DNA of 64,000 nucleotides from Ardenticatenaceae bacterium (GCA_020634455.1 JACKBQ010000001.1:3596001-3660000), one strand, 5' to 3'; positions 40,454-49,377 are shown, counted from the first letter of the stretch. Numbers and translations are program-made. The notes: generated by a model not told the origin, from the sequence alone.

Positions 40454-40936
40454 TTACATGGCTCGTAGCAGTTCGTCGAGCTTATCATAGCCATCATTAA
40501 CACCAGATTCCATGCCAGCCTGGATCATGCCGTCCCGGTCGGCCACGGACAGGTAGACGGCGTGGGTGATTAATTTGGTACGGCCGTTTCCCAAATCTTC
40601 CAGCGTCAACGTTTCCAGCGATACGTGCCCCGCTTCAGGCATCCCCTCAAATTCAAAGGTCTGGATGATGCGCTCCGGTGAAACTTCATGAAACGTGCCG
40701 TGAAAACCGTACGCCTCGCCATCTCGGCCTTTGTTGAGGAAGCGCCAGCGCCCTCCGGAAACCGGCTCAAACAGTTCAAATTCTACCGATAAGTCGTGCG
40801 GGCCAAGCCATTGAGCAAAGATTTCGGGCTCTGTGTGGGCACGGTAAACTAGCTCGCGCGGCGCATCAAATTCTCGCGTGATGAACAGTTCCTGCTTGCC
40901 CGGTTCGGCCACAATGATTGTTTTATTTTTCGACAA
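40454..40936 (-). CDS. SRPBCC (AHSA1-type) domain protein
   Basis: A 160-residue START-like protein: EPGKQELFITREFDAPRELVYRAHTEPEIFAQWLGP is the typical AHSA1 opening, followed by GGRWRFLNKGRDGEAYGFHGTFHEVSPERIIQTFEFEGMP in outline. Such proteins bind hydrophobic ligands. It starts with TTG; AGGAG seven bases ahead lies in the end of the ArsR gene (stop at 40941), so the two are translationally coupled. The ArsR-AHSA1 pair is a frequent bacterial module. Confidence 0.9.
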   Translation of the reverse strand: MSKNKTIIVAEPGKQELFITREFDAPRELVYRAHTEPEIFAQWLGPHDLSVEFELFEPVSGGRWRFLNKGRDGEAYGFHGTFHEVSPERIIQTFEFEGMPEAGHVSLETLTLEDLGNGRTKLITHAVYLSVADRDGMIQAGMESGVNDGYDKLDELLRAM

Positions 40937-40940
40937 GGTG

Positions 40941-41279
40941 TTACTCCTTTTGTTGTTTTTTTAGTTGGTCCAATACTTCATCCAGGCGGTCGAATCGCTC
41001 GCTCCAGTAACGCTCAAACGGGGCTACCCAGTCGTAAATGGGCTTTAGCTGCGCTGCGTTGGTGCGATAGAATCGCAGACGGCCGTCTCGCCTTTCGCTC
41101 ACCAACCCCACCCGCTTTAACACGCCCAAATGCTTGGACACCATTGGTTGGGTCCAGCCAAGTCGCTCCACAATTTCATTAACAGAAAGCTCCTGCGTGC
41201 CTAACAGCGCCAGGAGTTCGCGCCTCTTGGGTTCAGCGATGGCATTAAATGGGTCGTGTGTGGTTGGGGTGCGAGCCAT
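40941..41279 (-). CDS. ArsR-family transcriptional regulator
   Basis: A 112-residue winged-helix repressor (MARTPTTHDPFNAIAEPKRR). The helix-turn-helix is LSVNEIVERLGWTQPMVSKHLGVLKRVGLV, and the wing is RRDGRLRFYR. No cysteine-rich metal site is visible, so this is probably the non-metal SdpR-like subgroup coupled to SRPBCC proteins. The ATG at 41279 is preferred over an upstream TTG. TATAAT (41287-41292 on the minus strand) ends seven bases before the ATG, which suggests a leaderless mRNA. Confidence 0.92.
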   Translation of the reverse strand: MARTPTTHDPFNAIAEPKRRELLALLGTQELSVNEIVERLGWTQPMVSKHLGVLKRVGLVSERRDGRLRFYRTNAAQLKPIYDWVAPFERYWSERFDRLDEVLDQLKKQQKE

Positions 41280-41286
41280 AAGCAAT

Positions 41287-41292
41287 ATTATA
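41287..41292 (-). promoter_or_regulatory. Candidate -10 element for the ArsR-SRPBCC operon
   Basis: TATAAT reading on the minus strand, seven bases before the ArsR ATG, with no ribosome-binding site in the gap. The nearby GGAATATAATATTGC is partly symmetric and could include an autoregulatory site. Confidence 0.45.
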
Positions 41293-41360
41293 TTCCTTTA
41301 TGGGAATATGTCAATACCCAATCAGAAAACTTGTTCTAAATTTTGGTTGGGGAGATTTGG

Positions 41361-41375
41361 AACCGCCGGGAGGTT
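41361..41375. repeat. Single decayed AACCTCCGGGAGGTT arm
   Basis: AACCGCCGGGAGGTT differs from the RAYT-linked consensus at one base. It is a single palindrome without partner, between the ArsR promoter and the alkyltransferase-like gene end. Confidence 0.7.
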
Positions 41376-41378
41376 CCG

Positions 41379-41762
41379 TTAGAACAGCCTGGCCTGCCGA
41401 GGCGGCTCAGCTTCGCCGGGGCCGCGCCATTGGTACGCCTTCAGGTCAACGCGGTCCTTCACAAACAGGATGCCTTCGTTTTCCAGCAGCTGGCGCTGCG
41501 TGTCGGCACCGGGGCGCGGGCTAATTTTGCCCTGCGAATTGATGATCCGCTGCCAGGGCACGTCACTGGGACAAGCGGCCATTGCCGTGCCCACCCAGCG
41601 CGCACCAAAAGCGTGGTAGTCGTCGGGGGCTACGTCAGCCGGGCAAGGGATGAGCTGGGCCAACTGGCCATAGGTCGCCACTCGCCCGGCCGGAACTTGC
41701 CGGGCCAACTGCCAAACCTGTTCATAAAACTGCTGCGGATTAGGTAACGTGGGATTTGCCAT
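41379..41762 (-). CDS. Alkyltransferase-like (ATL) DNA-repair protein
   Basis: A 127-residue protein related to the O6-methylguanine methyltransferase DNA-binding domain: FYEQVWQLARQVPAGRVATYGQLAQLI, then GARWVGTAMAACPSDVPWQRIINSQGKIS. Tryptophan stands where methyltransferases have the acceptor cysteine (PWQR instead of PCHR), so it cannot accept alkyl groups. ATL proteins bind O6-alkylguanine and channel it to nucleotide excision repair. The last residues lie beside a decayed palindromic arm. Confidence 0.92.
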   Translation of the reverse strand: MANPTLPNPQQFYEQVWQLARQVPAGRVATYGQLAQLIPCPADVAPDDYHAFGARWVGTAMAACPSDVPWQRIINSQGKISPRPGADTQRQLLENEGILFVKDRVDLKAYQWRGPGEAEPPRQARLF

Positions 41763-41800
41763 TTCTATACACTTTTTTGTAGTTGTAACTGCCTATCAAC

Positions 41801-44203
41801 TTATTTTACCAGCGGAATGAGCTGGTTGTCGTTAAATTGGTAGGCGGTGTAATCTGGATATTGTTCAATCAGGGCCTGGTTGGCCTCATCCCCCAAGTCG
41901 CGGGCGAAGACGAGACGGCCGTTCACCCGCCCCTCATTCCCCAAAAACAGTTCCCCATACTCCCACCAGCCACCTGTGGGACTGCTAACAAAAATGAGCG
42001 CTTTCTCGTTGGGTGGAACTGCCGTTTCTACCAGCGTCACCTTATCCCCCACCACATAATTGAAGCCGCGATAGCTGTCCATCCGGTCGGGCAGGGTGAC
42101 AAAAATGTTGCCGAGGATGAGCAGGGTGAGCGGAACGGCCGTAGCCCACCAGCCAAACCGATTAGCCAGCGCCTGCACCCCCCGCGCCGACAGCAGCAGT
42201 AGGGCAGGCAGCGCCCCGTACAAATAACGCGGTCCGTACATGATGCCCGAATGCCAGTAAAACGCCTCCGCCGCCAGCAGCGAAACAAGCATTGCCAACA
42301 GTATCCAGTCGATTTGAGACGGCCGTTTAAGCAAAAACGCCAGCCACAAAAAGGCAAAGGTTGCCAATGGCAGCCAGCCAAACAGATCGGTTTCCAACTC
42401 TTGCCAGTTCTTGAGAATGTTATGCAGGCCACGCTGCGGCGTGTGGCCGCGCGGCGGCTGGCTGGGGTCGGTTTGCCAGAGGATGGCATAGCCCGGTTCT
42501 TCGTCTAGCAGTTCAATCGTCAGCAGGTTGGGCGACTCACCAACGTCATCGCCAAAGCCGAGCTGGTCGTAGGGCCAGTAGAGCAGGCGCGGGTCTTGCA
42601 GCGGATCGCCGGTGACGGCCCACTGGTAGGCAAACAACAGCGCCACCAGCGGCAGCAGCCCGGCCAGCCAAACCGCGCCGCGCTGCACCCGTGCCCGCCA
42701 CGGCAGCGGGCTAATCCAGGTGGTGAGCAAGAAAAACGGGGCAACGATGGCAACGGCCGTTAACTGCCGTGTCAAAAAAGCCATCCCCGCCGCTGCTCCT
42801 GCCAAAAGCGGTAGGTAAGAGGAACGCAGAGTTACGCGGAGAAGACGCAGAGTTGCACGGAGGTTTGGTAAGTGATCTCCCCTCTGTGAAACTCCGCGCC
42901 GCCTCTGTGCCCCTCTGTGTTCCTGCTTTTTCCCATCCATCACCCGCCACCAACAAACCATGAATAGCACCAGCCAAAACAGCTCCGCCGCGTGGGCCAT
43001 ATGGCTGCCGGATAGGAAGAGGAAAAAGGGTGAGAGGGTCATCAAACCAGCAGCGATGAGGGCAGTACGGCCGTTTCCCATCCGCCTGCCCAACTGGTAA
43101 ACCAGCGGCACCGTCAGCGTCGCCAGCAGCGGATTGATGAGCCAGGGCGCATGCAACAGCACGCCGATGGCCAATACAACTGGGTAGCCAGGGGGATATT
43201 TGCCAAACCAACGGCCGTTTTGCACCAGCAAAAACTCTTGCTCAAAAAATTCGGGCAGCGGCGGCGCATCCAGCCACAATTTGCCCCGCGCGATGGTTTG
43301 CGCCTGGAACAGATAGGTCAGCGAATCCTGCACGTGCGGCACGCGGGCCAGCACGTCGCTGGCAATGTGCAGGGTGAAGGCGAAGGTGAGGAGGGTGAGG
43401 CAGGCGATAACGATTTTTTGGGGGATTGGAGACTGGAGACTGGAGATTTTCCTCTCTGTGGTTCTCTGTGTCTTCTCTGCGTAACTCTGTGTTCCTCTTT
43501 TAATTCCCCAAACAATGCCCAGCAGCAGCAAAGCCGCCTGGTGCCCCGTCAGCAGCAGGCGCAGCACGGTTTTGGCTTGCTCAATAAATGGTTTTTGGAA
43601 GGGGAGGCCGATGAGCGGGGTGGTGATACGGCCGTCCACCCAATCCCACCATACCCCTCGCCGATTCTCTCCATCAATGATGAACACGAAGCCGGTACGG
43701 CCGTCTGGGTTTAGCAGCAGCAGCCCGGCATTATCCTCGGCGCGGCGCAGGTGGCTGGTGAGGATGAAGGAATCGCGGGTGGGTTGGCGCAGAACGAGGC
43801 TGTTCTGGCTGGCCAGGCCGTGCAGTTCCCCCCAGCGCGTTTGCCAACCGCCGCTGATCAGCTGCCACTCCGCCCAAGCCATCTGCCCAAATGGCTGCCG
43901 CCACAGCAAATTGCCATCTAAAGTGAATAAATTGAGGTCAGCCCAGGCGGAGTGGGGGGCTAACCAGCGTAGCGGGGCGTAGCTGGCCAGCTCTTCGCGA
44001 GTGGTGTCGGGTTGGGTGGCAAACAGCCCCACCTGGCTACCAGACCCCATCTGTGGACAATCAATGCCGATATGTCGTTCGGGAACGAGGGCGACGCAAC
44101 GGCCGTTTTTTACCTGGACAGAGACGAAAGTTTCCTCTCCCAAGACCCAAACGTACAGCAATATCAGCAGGCCGTTGAGCAGCCAAAACCACCGTTTATG
44201 CAT
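41801..44203 (-). CDS. Glycosyltransferase family 39-like integral membrane protein
   Basis: An 800-residue polytopic protein of the GT39/ArnT (polyprenyl-phosphate-sugar) type. About residues 285-345 hold the catalytic-side loop HVQDSLTYLFQAQTIARGKL (with the acidic residue typical of DDxx start) and GRWFGKYPPGYPVVLA. At least nine hydrophobic helices follow (e.g. PWLINPLLATLTVPLVYQLG, ELFWLVLFMVCWW, LLSARGVQALANRFGWWATA). The N-terminal 250 residues form an extracytoplasmic beta domain after helix WLLNGLLILLYVWVL. Two segments are encoded by dispersed repeats: near residues 235-260 and 427-465. Both keep the frame open and fall in loops between helices. TAAAAT lies seven bases before the ATG. 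Confidence 0.82.
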   Translation of the reverse strand: MHKRWFWLLNGLLILLYVWVLGEETFVSVQVKNGRCVALVPERHIGIDCPQMGSGSQVGLFATQPDTTREELASYAPLRWLAPHSAWADLNLFTLDGNLLWRQPFGQMAWAEWQLISGGWQTRWGELHGLASQNSLVLRQPTRDSFILTSHLRRAEDNAGLLLLNPDGRTGFVFIIDGENRRGVWWDWVDGRITTPLIGLPFQKPFIEQAKTVLRLLLTGHQAALLLLGIVWGIKRGTQSYAEKTQRTTERKISSLQSPIPQKIVIACLTLLTFAFTLHIASDVLARVPHVQDSLTYLFQAQTIARGKLWLDAPPLPEFFEQEFLLVQNGRWFGKYPPGYPVVLAIGVLLHAPWLINPLLATLTVPLVYQLGRRMGNGRTALIAAGLMTLSPFFLFLSGSHMAHAAELFWLVLFMVCWWRVMDGKKQEHRGAQRRRGVSQRGDHLPNLRATLRLLRVTLRSSYLPLLAGAAAGMAFLTRQLTAVAIVAPFFLLTTWISPLPWRARVQRGAVWLAGLLPLVALLFAYQWAVTGDPLQDPRLLYWPYDQLGFGDDVGESPNLLTIELLDEEPGYAILWQTDPSQPPRGHTPQRGLHNILKNWQELETDLFGWLPLATFAFLWLAFLLKRPSQIDWILLAMLVSLLAAEAFYWHSGIMYGPRYLYGALPALLLLSARGVQALANRFGWWATAVPLTLLILGNIFVTLPDRMDSYRGFNYVVGDKVTLVETAVPPNEKALIFVSSPTGGWWEYGELFLGNEGRVNGRLVFARDLGDEANQALIEQYPDYTAYQFNDNQLIPLVK
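42819..42924. repeat. GAGGAACGCAGAGTTACGCGG element inside the glycosyltransferase gene
   Basis: Left arm AGGAACGCAGAGTTACGCGG-AGAAGACGCAGAG and right arm CCTCTGTGAAACTCCGCGCC-GCCTCTGTG-CCCCTCTGTGTTCCT are imperfect complements. The product (about 427-465: GAQRRRGVSQRG ... LRATLRLLRVTLRSS) is arginine-rich and unlike the hydrophobic protein around it. Confidence 0.85.
43431..43499. repeat. GGAGACTGGAGA / CTCTGTG element inside the glycosyltransferase gene
   Basis: GGGGATTGGAGACTGGAGAC-TGGAGATTTT (related to the family at 1393 and 22717) is fused to CTCTCTGTGGTTCTCTGTG-TCTTCTCTGCGTAACTCTGTG-TTCCT, the right half of the element at 42819. On the coding strand it reads RTTERKISSLQSPIPQ and neighbours. 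Confidence 0.78.
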
Positions 44204-44233
44204 ACGCTCTATTTTATGCGGATGGCTCTTTTC

Positions 44234-44728
44234 TTACACCCAATCGTCTGGTTCGGCAGTGGGTTCGTCTGGGAAGGTGCCCTCCAGGTTGATCCAGGCC
44301 AGCTCCAGGGCGATGGCGCGGAAAGCGTCATGGTGCAACCGCTGCTGCCACAGCGCTTTTTCCTGCGCATGAGGGTCGGCACTGCTGTCTACGCCGCGAA
44401 TGTTGTCGGCCAGCGTGTCGCCAAAAATATTGCCGCCGATGTTGTCCTCCACCAGGCCTGCTAGACGCTCTTTCAGGCTGCGCTGGGCTTTTTGCTGGCC
44501 TCCATCCAGTTCGCGCTGGAGCGCCGCTTTGGCTTCGGGCCAGTTCATGCGGCTAAAGCTGTGGATGAGCTGCTCGCGCGACATCGTTTTGAGGCGGCTC
44601 ATCACTTCCTCACCGCTGATCCAGGTATCGAAATCTTCGCCGCTGGGGTGTGGGTAGCGCACCTGAATCTGGTCGCTGAAGTCGTGGCGCAGCTTGGCCC
44701 CGGCGCAAAATTGGATGAAGGTGGTCAT
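44234..44728 (-). CDS. Hypothetical protein
   Basis: A 164-residue protein (MTTFIQFCAGAKLRHDFSDQIQVRYPHPSGEDFDTWISGE). A beta-rich N-terminus is followed by charged helices (ALQRELDGGQQKAQRSLKERLAGL, ALWQQRLHHDAFRAIALELAWINLEG) and an acidic tail. No signal peptide, no recognised family. Between a secreted propeller protein and a glycosyltransferase gene on the same strand (8 and 30 base gaps), so possibly co-transcribed with both. Confidence 0.6.
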   Translation of the reverse strand: MTTFIQFCAGAKLRHDFSDQIQVRYPHPSGEDFDTWISGEEVMSRLKTMSREQLIHSFSRMNWPEAKAALQRELDGGQQKAQRSLKERLAGLVEDNIGGNIFGDTLADNIRGVDSSADPHAQEKALWQQRLHHDAFRAIALELAWINLEGTFPDEPTAEPDDWV

Positions 44729-44736
44729 GGAACACT

Positions 44737-47700
44737 CTAATTCTTGGTAATTAACGGTATAAATAATCTGGCACCGACAAACAACTCGCTTTGGTCAGAA
44801 TTGTTTAGCGCTTCCAATTCAGTAGATGATGTGGAAATATTAACGGTTGTGACCGCATTGCTCAACCCTTGTGCCGAATTTTTTACCCTTGCGGTGATGG
44901 TGAATGATTGTGTGCCGCTGTTGGCTGGCAGGTCACCAATGTTCCAGGTTAGGGTGGGTGATTGGCTGGTGGGTGGCAGACTGGCGTTTAGGAAAGTGAG
45001 TTGTGGGGGCAGAACGGCCGTAAGCACCACGCCCTCCGCAACGATGCTGCTGCTATTTTCATAGATAACATTAAAAGTAATCTCTTCCCCGTGTTGCGCC
45101 TCACGCGGCCCCTCTACTTGGACCCCAATATCTGTAAACGCTGAACCCAAAGTAATTTCATCCACATAGACGCCATTAAAAGGTGCCGAAAATCCTAACT
45201 CATATGAGACATCTATCGTAACGGTTTCCCCTTGCCATTGCGAAAGATCGATCCAATTATGTGACCAAGTTGGAGAATTTGGAACGTTTAAAAAGAAAAT
45301 CTCGTTCGTGAGCCCATTATCGACGTTTATATCCAGAGTAATATTTTGAGCAGAATCGTTTATTGCTGGCTTTGCAAACAATGACAACGTTGGGTTTTCC
45401 ATAGAAACAGGTATGTCTACAATTTGGGAAAGTGTATAAATGCCAGTTGAAATACTGGTAGACAATATTTCTCCCATGGAATCCCATTCTTCGGGCCCAA
45501 TAACCCAGGCAAAATTCACCATACCGAGGGGAGAAAGATATGCCCGGTTAAAGTAAAATGGATCAACCGGATCATAAATTTTTATGGGTGTTGCCCATTC
45601 ATTGTTAGGTTTCCGTACCGAATACAATATTGCTGGTGCCGTTGTTACTTCTTGCCAGGCAAGGTGGAGATTGTCAGATTCATCCACTTGAAAAAGTGCA
45701 GGAAATGCAGTGATGGATGGAATGGCTTGAGCTGCTCCCCACGTTCCCGATTGGCTTTTTGTTGCATAATAAAATTCCCCTGATTGCCACAATACGTATA
45801 GTTTTCCGCTGCTGCTGGTTGTGATGCGAACATCGCTTGAGGCTCCACTCGTTGAAATTTGTATCGGGGTAGCCCACGTACCATCCAGACTCCGAGATGA
45901 ATAGTAGATGTCATTTGGAAAACCTTGAGTATTGGCCCATACAGCATGAACGATACCTGTAGCATCGATATCAATAGCGGGTATGCCCTTGTCCCCATTA
46001 GGACCAACTACTTGAACTGGGCTGGTCCAAGCTCCCATGTTGGGACGATACACTGCATATATTGAATCTTCATAGATTTTTGTATTGTCCATCTCGCGCC
46101 AAAAAATATGGATTCCCTCAAATGGATCCACAGCGATAAGAAATGTCTTTCTTGAAGTTAATCCAGGGGAAATATTTATTGGCGAACTCCAGCCAGAAAT
46201 TTCGTCTCGTTCAGAAAAGTACAAGAAATCCTCATTGTTTTCTCGATCATCCCAAACTAAATATGCCTTTCCATTGCCGTTTGAGGCTAAATGCGGCTGG
46301 GAAGAGGTAAAAGCCGTTAAGGAAACATCTTCAATAGAACTCCAATTTCCATTGCTGTTGCGATGTATATAATAAACATGATTTATACCACTTATGGTTT
46401 GAAGCCAAGAAATGTGCAGACTTCCATCTGTGTTGGGTACGAGAGAGTTGTAATAACATTTCTCTCCTTCATTAGAAAAACTTTCGATTGGAGAAAGTAA
46501 GCCTTCCGAAGTCCAATTCCTGTAACGAATCCTACAAGTTCCTGTTACATCACCTTCGATCCAAACAACGTGGGTTTTACCATCGTCAGTTGAGACGATG
46601 GAAGGTGAATGTGATGGGGCAAATGAACTACTCGAAACATTGATCGGTTCGGGTTCAGCGTTGTTTCCCATTAGAACCGAATAGGAGCCTGTATTTTGCT
46701 CAGTCATTATTCGTTCAGAAGGCAATCCAGGCATTTGCCAGCCAGATAAATCTAGCTGGCCATCTTCAAACCCCCAATTTAGCAGGATGTTATCAGCGGG
46801 GGGTAGAGCCATTGAAACCATAGCATCTTGAGCAGGCGTGAAGGAAGTTGCGGGTAAATTGCCATAACCGTTTTTTAGCCAATTTACAGAATACGTAGCA
46901 GGTGTGCCCCCCACATAATTTTGGAAAAATCCAAGGAAATCACTTGGATGTGCTTCAAAAGATGCTGGGGTTGTTGTTGTCGTTGCGCCACTAATCGGAT
47001 TGCCACGATTATCGTAGATATTTCCTGCGATGGCCCAGTTGTAAATAGTTGTCTGAAAGTGGTATTGCCAGGTGCTTCGGTTCAAGGCATTGTCTGTGGC
47101 TCTAACCCGGAACTGGTAAGTTTGGCCAGCAGAGCCGTTAAAGTTTGTTGCCGTGGTTGTTGTGCCCACCATCAGATCGTTCCAGGCTGTGGCTCCAAGG
47201 GTACGGTACTGAACATCGTAGCCTTTGATACCGGCACTGCCAAAATCGGTGCCCGTCCAGCTTAAGGCCAAGGGATTACGCGAATATTGAGGGGGTGAGT
47301 TGAAAACCAGGCCGGGGGCGGAATTGTCGCTGGTTTGCCAGGAGGCGTCCCAATCCAGGCCGTTGCTGCTGAGGCGGGTTGTGCCCAGGCCGGAACCCCA
47401 GGCATCGGGGTAGGCGTAGGTCCAGTACCAGTTGCCTTGGTAATTGATGAATGAGATGAGTGTGTATACGATGCGCTTGCCATCGGGTGACCAACTGGAG
47501 GCCCAGGCGTCGGTTTGGCCGCTGGGGTTGTACACCATTGCCTGGCTGCTGCCATCGGCGTTCATGCGCCACAGGTCTTGCCAGCCATCGCCATCGCCGT
47601 CAGCGTCGTAGGCGATTTGGCTACCGTCGGGCGACCATTGGGGGCGTAGGCTGTATGGCTGGTTGGAAAGCTGGGTTTGCCCGGTGCCGTCGGCGTTCAT

Positions 47701-48363
47701 GACGTAGATGCGGTAGCCGCCTGTGCGCCGGGAGACGAAGGCAATTTTGCTGCCGTCGGGCGACCAGGTGGGCATGCCGTCGAAGTCGGCATCGCTGGTG
47801 AGGCGTACCTGGCCCGTGCCGTTGGTGTTCATGACGTAAATGTCGGCATTACCGTGGCGGTAGGTTTCGAACACAATTTTGCTGCCATCGGGCGACCAGG
47901 AGGGGTTGCCGTCATTGGTATCATTGGTGGTCAGAGCAGTCTGGCCCGTGCCGTCGGTGTTCATGGTGTAGATTTCGTAGTCGCCGCCGCTGTTGGTGGC
48001 GTAGACGATTTTGGTGTTGCCCCGGTTGAGGTGGGGCTGGATTTCAGAATTGCCGCTGTTGGCAACGGCCGTTTGCCCACTCCCATCATCATTGCCCACA
48101 AAAATATCCCAGTTGCTGTTGCGATACGATTGGAAAGCAATTTTACTCCAGGGGAGCAAGAGATTGGGCGTCGAGACGGCCAGGGCGGATTCGGCTGGCG
48201 GTTCTTTGCCGGATTGGTGGGGAATTTGGGCCAGATTGAAGCGAGGGCGGGCGGCATCTGTGGTTTGGTTGGTGGGGGCGGCGTGGACGGTGAAGGCGAG
48301 TACGGCCGTTACCCCCAAAATAAACAGTACAAAGCGAATGACGGTGGCAATTTGGCGAGACAT
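44737..48363 (-). CDS. Secreted multidomain protein: PD40/TolB-like propeller, Ig-like and DUF11 domains
   Basis: A 1208-residue exported protein. Signal peptide VIRFVLFILGVTAVLAFTVHA is followed by at least five PD40 blades (WSPDGSKIVFETYRHGNADIYVMNTNGTGQ-type units; about residues 70-330), a fibronectin-like segment (about 360-440), a long bacterial-neuraminidase-like second propeller (about 590-960; repeats such as HVVWIEGD, HISWLQ, YLVWDDR, HIFWRE, HAVWAN), a beta-sandwich (about 970-1085) and a DUF11 repeat (VQVEGPREAQHGEEITFNVI...). It ends VGARLFIPLITKN, a hydrophobic C-terminus that recurs in secreted Chloroflexota proteins and may be a sorting signal. AGGAGGG precedes the ATG. The central 45100-47000 lacks ACGGCCGT, suggesting a transferred segment. 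Confidence 0.85.
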   Translation of the reverse strand: MSRQIATVIRFVLFILGVTAVLAFTVHAAPTNQTTDAARPRFNLAQIPHQSGKEPPAESALAVSTPNLLLPWSKIAFQSYRNSNWDIFVGNDDGSGQTAVANSGNSEIQPHLNRGNTKIVYATNSGGDYEIYTMNTDGTGQTALTTNDTNDGNPSWSPDGSKIVFETYRHGNADIYVMNTNGTGQVRLTSDADFDGMPTWSPDGSKIAFVSRRTGGYRIYVMNADGTGQTQLSNQPYSLRPQWSPDGSQIAYDADGDGDGWQDLWRMNADGSSQAMVYNPSGQTDAWASSWSPDGKRIVYTLISFINYQGNWYWTYAYPDAWGSGLGTTRLSSNGLDWDASWQTSDNSAPGLVFNSPPQYSRNPLALSWTGTDFGSAGIKGYDVQYRTLGATAWNDLMVGTTTTATNFNGSAGQTYQFRVRATDNALNRSTWQYHFQTTIYNWAIAGNIYDNRGNPISGATTTTTPASFEAHPSDFLGFFQNYVGGTPATYSVNWLKNGYGNLPATSFTPAQDAMVSMALPPADNILLNWGFEDGQLDLSGWQMPGLPSERIMTEQNTGSYSVLMGNNAEPEPINVSSSSFAPSHSPSIVSTDDGKTHVVWIEGDVTGTCRIRYRNWTSEGLLSPIESFSNEGEKCYYNSLVPNTDGSLHISWLQTISGINHVYYIHRNSNGNWSSIEDVSLTAFTSSQPHLASNGNGKAYLVWDDRENNEDFLYFSERDEISGWSSPINISPGLTSRKTFLIAVDPFEGIHIFWREMDNTKIYEDSIYAVYRPNMGAWTSPVQVVGPNGDKGIPAIDIDATGIVHAVWANTQGFPNDIYYSSRSLDGTWATPIQISTSGASSDVRITTSSSGKLYVLWQSGEFYYATKSQSGTWGAAQAIPSITAFPALFQVDESDNLHLAWQEVTTAPAILYSVRKPNNEWATPIKIYDPVDPFYFNRAYLSPLGMVNFAWVIGPEEWDSMGEILSTSISTGIYTLSQIVDIPVSMENPTLSLFAKPAINDSAQNITLDINVDNGLTNEIFFLNVPNSPTWSHNWIDLSQWQGETVTIDVSYELGFSAPFNGVYVDEITLGSAFTDIGVQVEGPREAQHGEEITFNVIYENSSSIVAEGVVLTAVLPPQLTFLNASLPPTSQSPTLTWNIGDLPANSGTQSFTITARVKNSAQGLSNAVTTVNISTSSTELEALNNSDQSELFVGARLFIPLITKN

Positions 48364-48536
48364 TGAACCCTCCTGAGGTGGCTATGCAGTTGATAGCTAA
48401 ATGGTGTCGCTGGGACGCAACTTTTTACGCGAAGATATTGTAAATGAGACGCTCTGTTGGCAAAACTTGGCAAGCTCATGACAAAAAGATGATTTTTATC
48501 ATGAATTGATGGCTGTGGTTTTGGATATTTGTGGCG

Positions 48537-49295
48537 TTACTGGTTGCGGATGAGGTAGACGCGACGGCCGTTTTCAATAAAGCCCAACTTCTTTGCCACG
48601 CGCAAACTGGGTTGGTTGTGTGCCCCGCAGCTCCAGACGGGGGTACGGCCGTTCCGCAATAACCAGTCCGCCACCAACGCTGCTGCCGCCGCCGCCAGGC
48701 CCCGCCCCCTAAAATCTGGCAGGGTGAAGACGCCAATATCGCCAAACCCTTCGGTCAGGGCGTAGTTTTGGGCAATGGCGACGAGTTGATTGTGGAAGAT
48801 AGCTCCGGCAACGGCCGTTCTGTGCAGCAAATGTGCCGGGTCGTGACCGCGCAGCTCTGGCGGGGCGGCCATGAGCAGCGGCAAATCATCCCGGGTGAGC
48901 AGGCGGACGTTGGGGTGAGCCAATGAATTGGCGGGTGGCGGCTGGGTGAGGGTGTGGTACACATCGGTGGCGCGGCGCAGGGTACAGCCCAGCCGCTCGG
49001 CCAACAGCGGCTCCAGCGCATCGGCCAGGTTGGTGGCCACGTTGACGCAAAACCAGTTGGGAATTTGCGGCAGCAGCTCGGCGATTTGCTCGGCGTTGCT
49101 GCCAAAAATCATCGGTTCGCCAGGGCAGCCGGGGTCTTCGATAACGGCCGTTTCAAACCCCACATCCGTTAACCCAACCGCGTAAGCACGGGCGGTTCCC
49201 CACCGCAAGTGGGCGCGGGAGATGACGGTTTGGGGGCCATCTGGCAGGTGGTGGGCCAGGCGCTGGCAATCTTTCTTGCTGAGTGGCTTGATCAT
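48537..49295 (-). CDS. GNAT-family acetyltransferase
   Basis: A 252-residue protein with a C-terminal GNAT domain. The acetyl-CoA loop is visible as LPDFRGRGLAAAAAALVADWLL (consensus RxxGxA-like RGRGLA), preceded by the strand GFGDIGVFTL and followed by PVWSCGAHNQPSLRVAKKLGF, the usual final strands. The N-terminal half is a second GNAT-like or unrelated domain, as in two-domain acetyltransferases. The acceptor is unknown. Gap 48364-48536 upstream of the secreted-protein gene contains no recognised gene. Confidence 0.88.
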   Translation of the reverse strand: MIKPLSKKDCQRLAHHLPDGPQTVISRAHLRWGTARAYAVGLTDVGFETAVIEDPGCPGEPMIFGSNAEQIAELLPQIPNWFCVNVATNLADALEPLLAERLGCTLRRATDVYHTLTQPPPANSLAHPNVRLLTRDDLPLLMAAPPELRGHDPAHLLHRTAVAGAIFHNQLVAIAQNYALTEGFGDIGVFTLPDFRGRGLAAAAAALVADWLLRNGRTPVWSCGAHNQPSLRVAKKLGFIENGRRVYLIRNQ

Positions 49296-49307
49296 AATTG
49301 GAAAGTT

Positions 49308-49374
49308 GGGCGAGGCAGTTGGTAGAGATGTTGGTGTGCTTAATACAGGATTTTCCCAACTGCCTCGCCCCTAC
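49308..49374. repeat. GGGCGAGGCAGTTGG / CCAACTGCCTCGCCC palindromic element
   Basis: Arms 49308-49322 and 49356-49370 are perfect complements; the right side ends CCTAC as in other GTAGGGGCGAGGC elements, while the left TAG is lost. The arm interior (AGTTGG) differs from the copies at 25063 but is internally complementary. Confidence 0.88.
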
Positions 49375-49377
49375 TGT

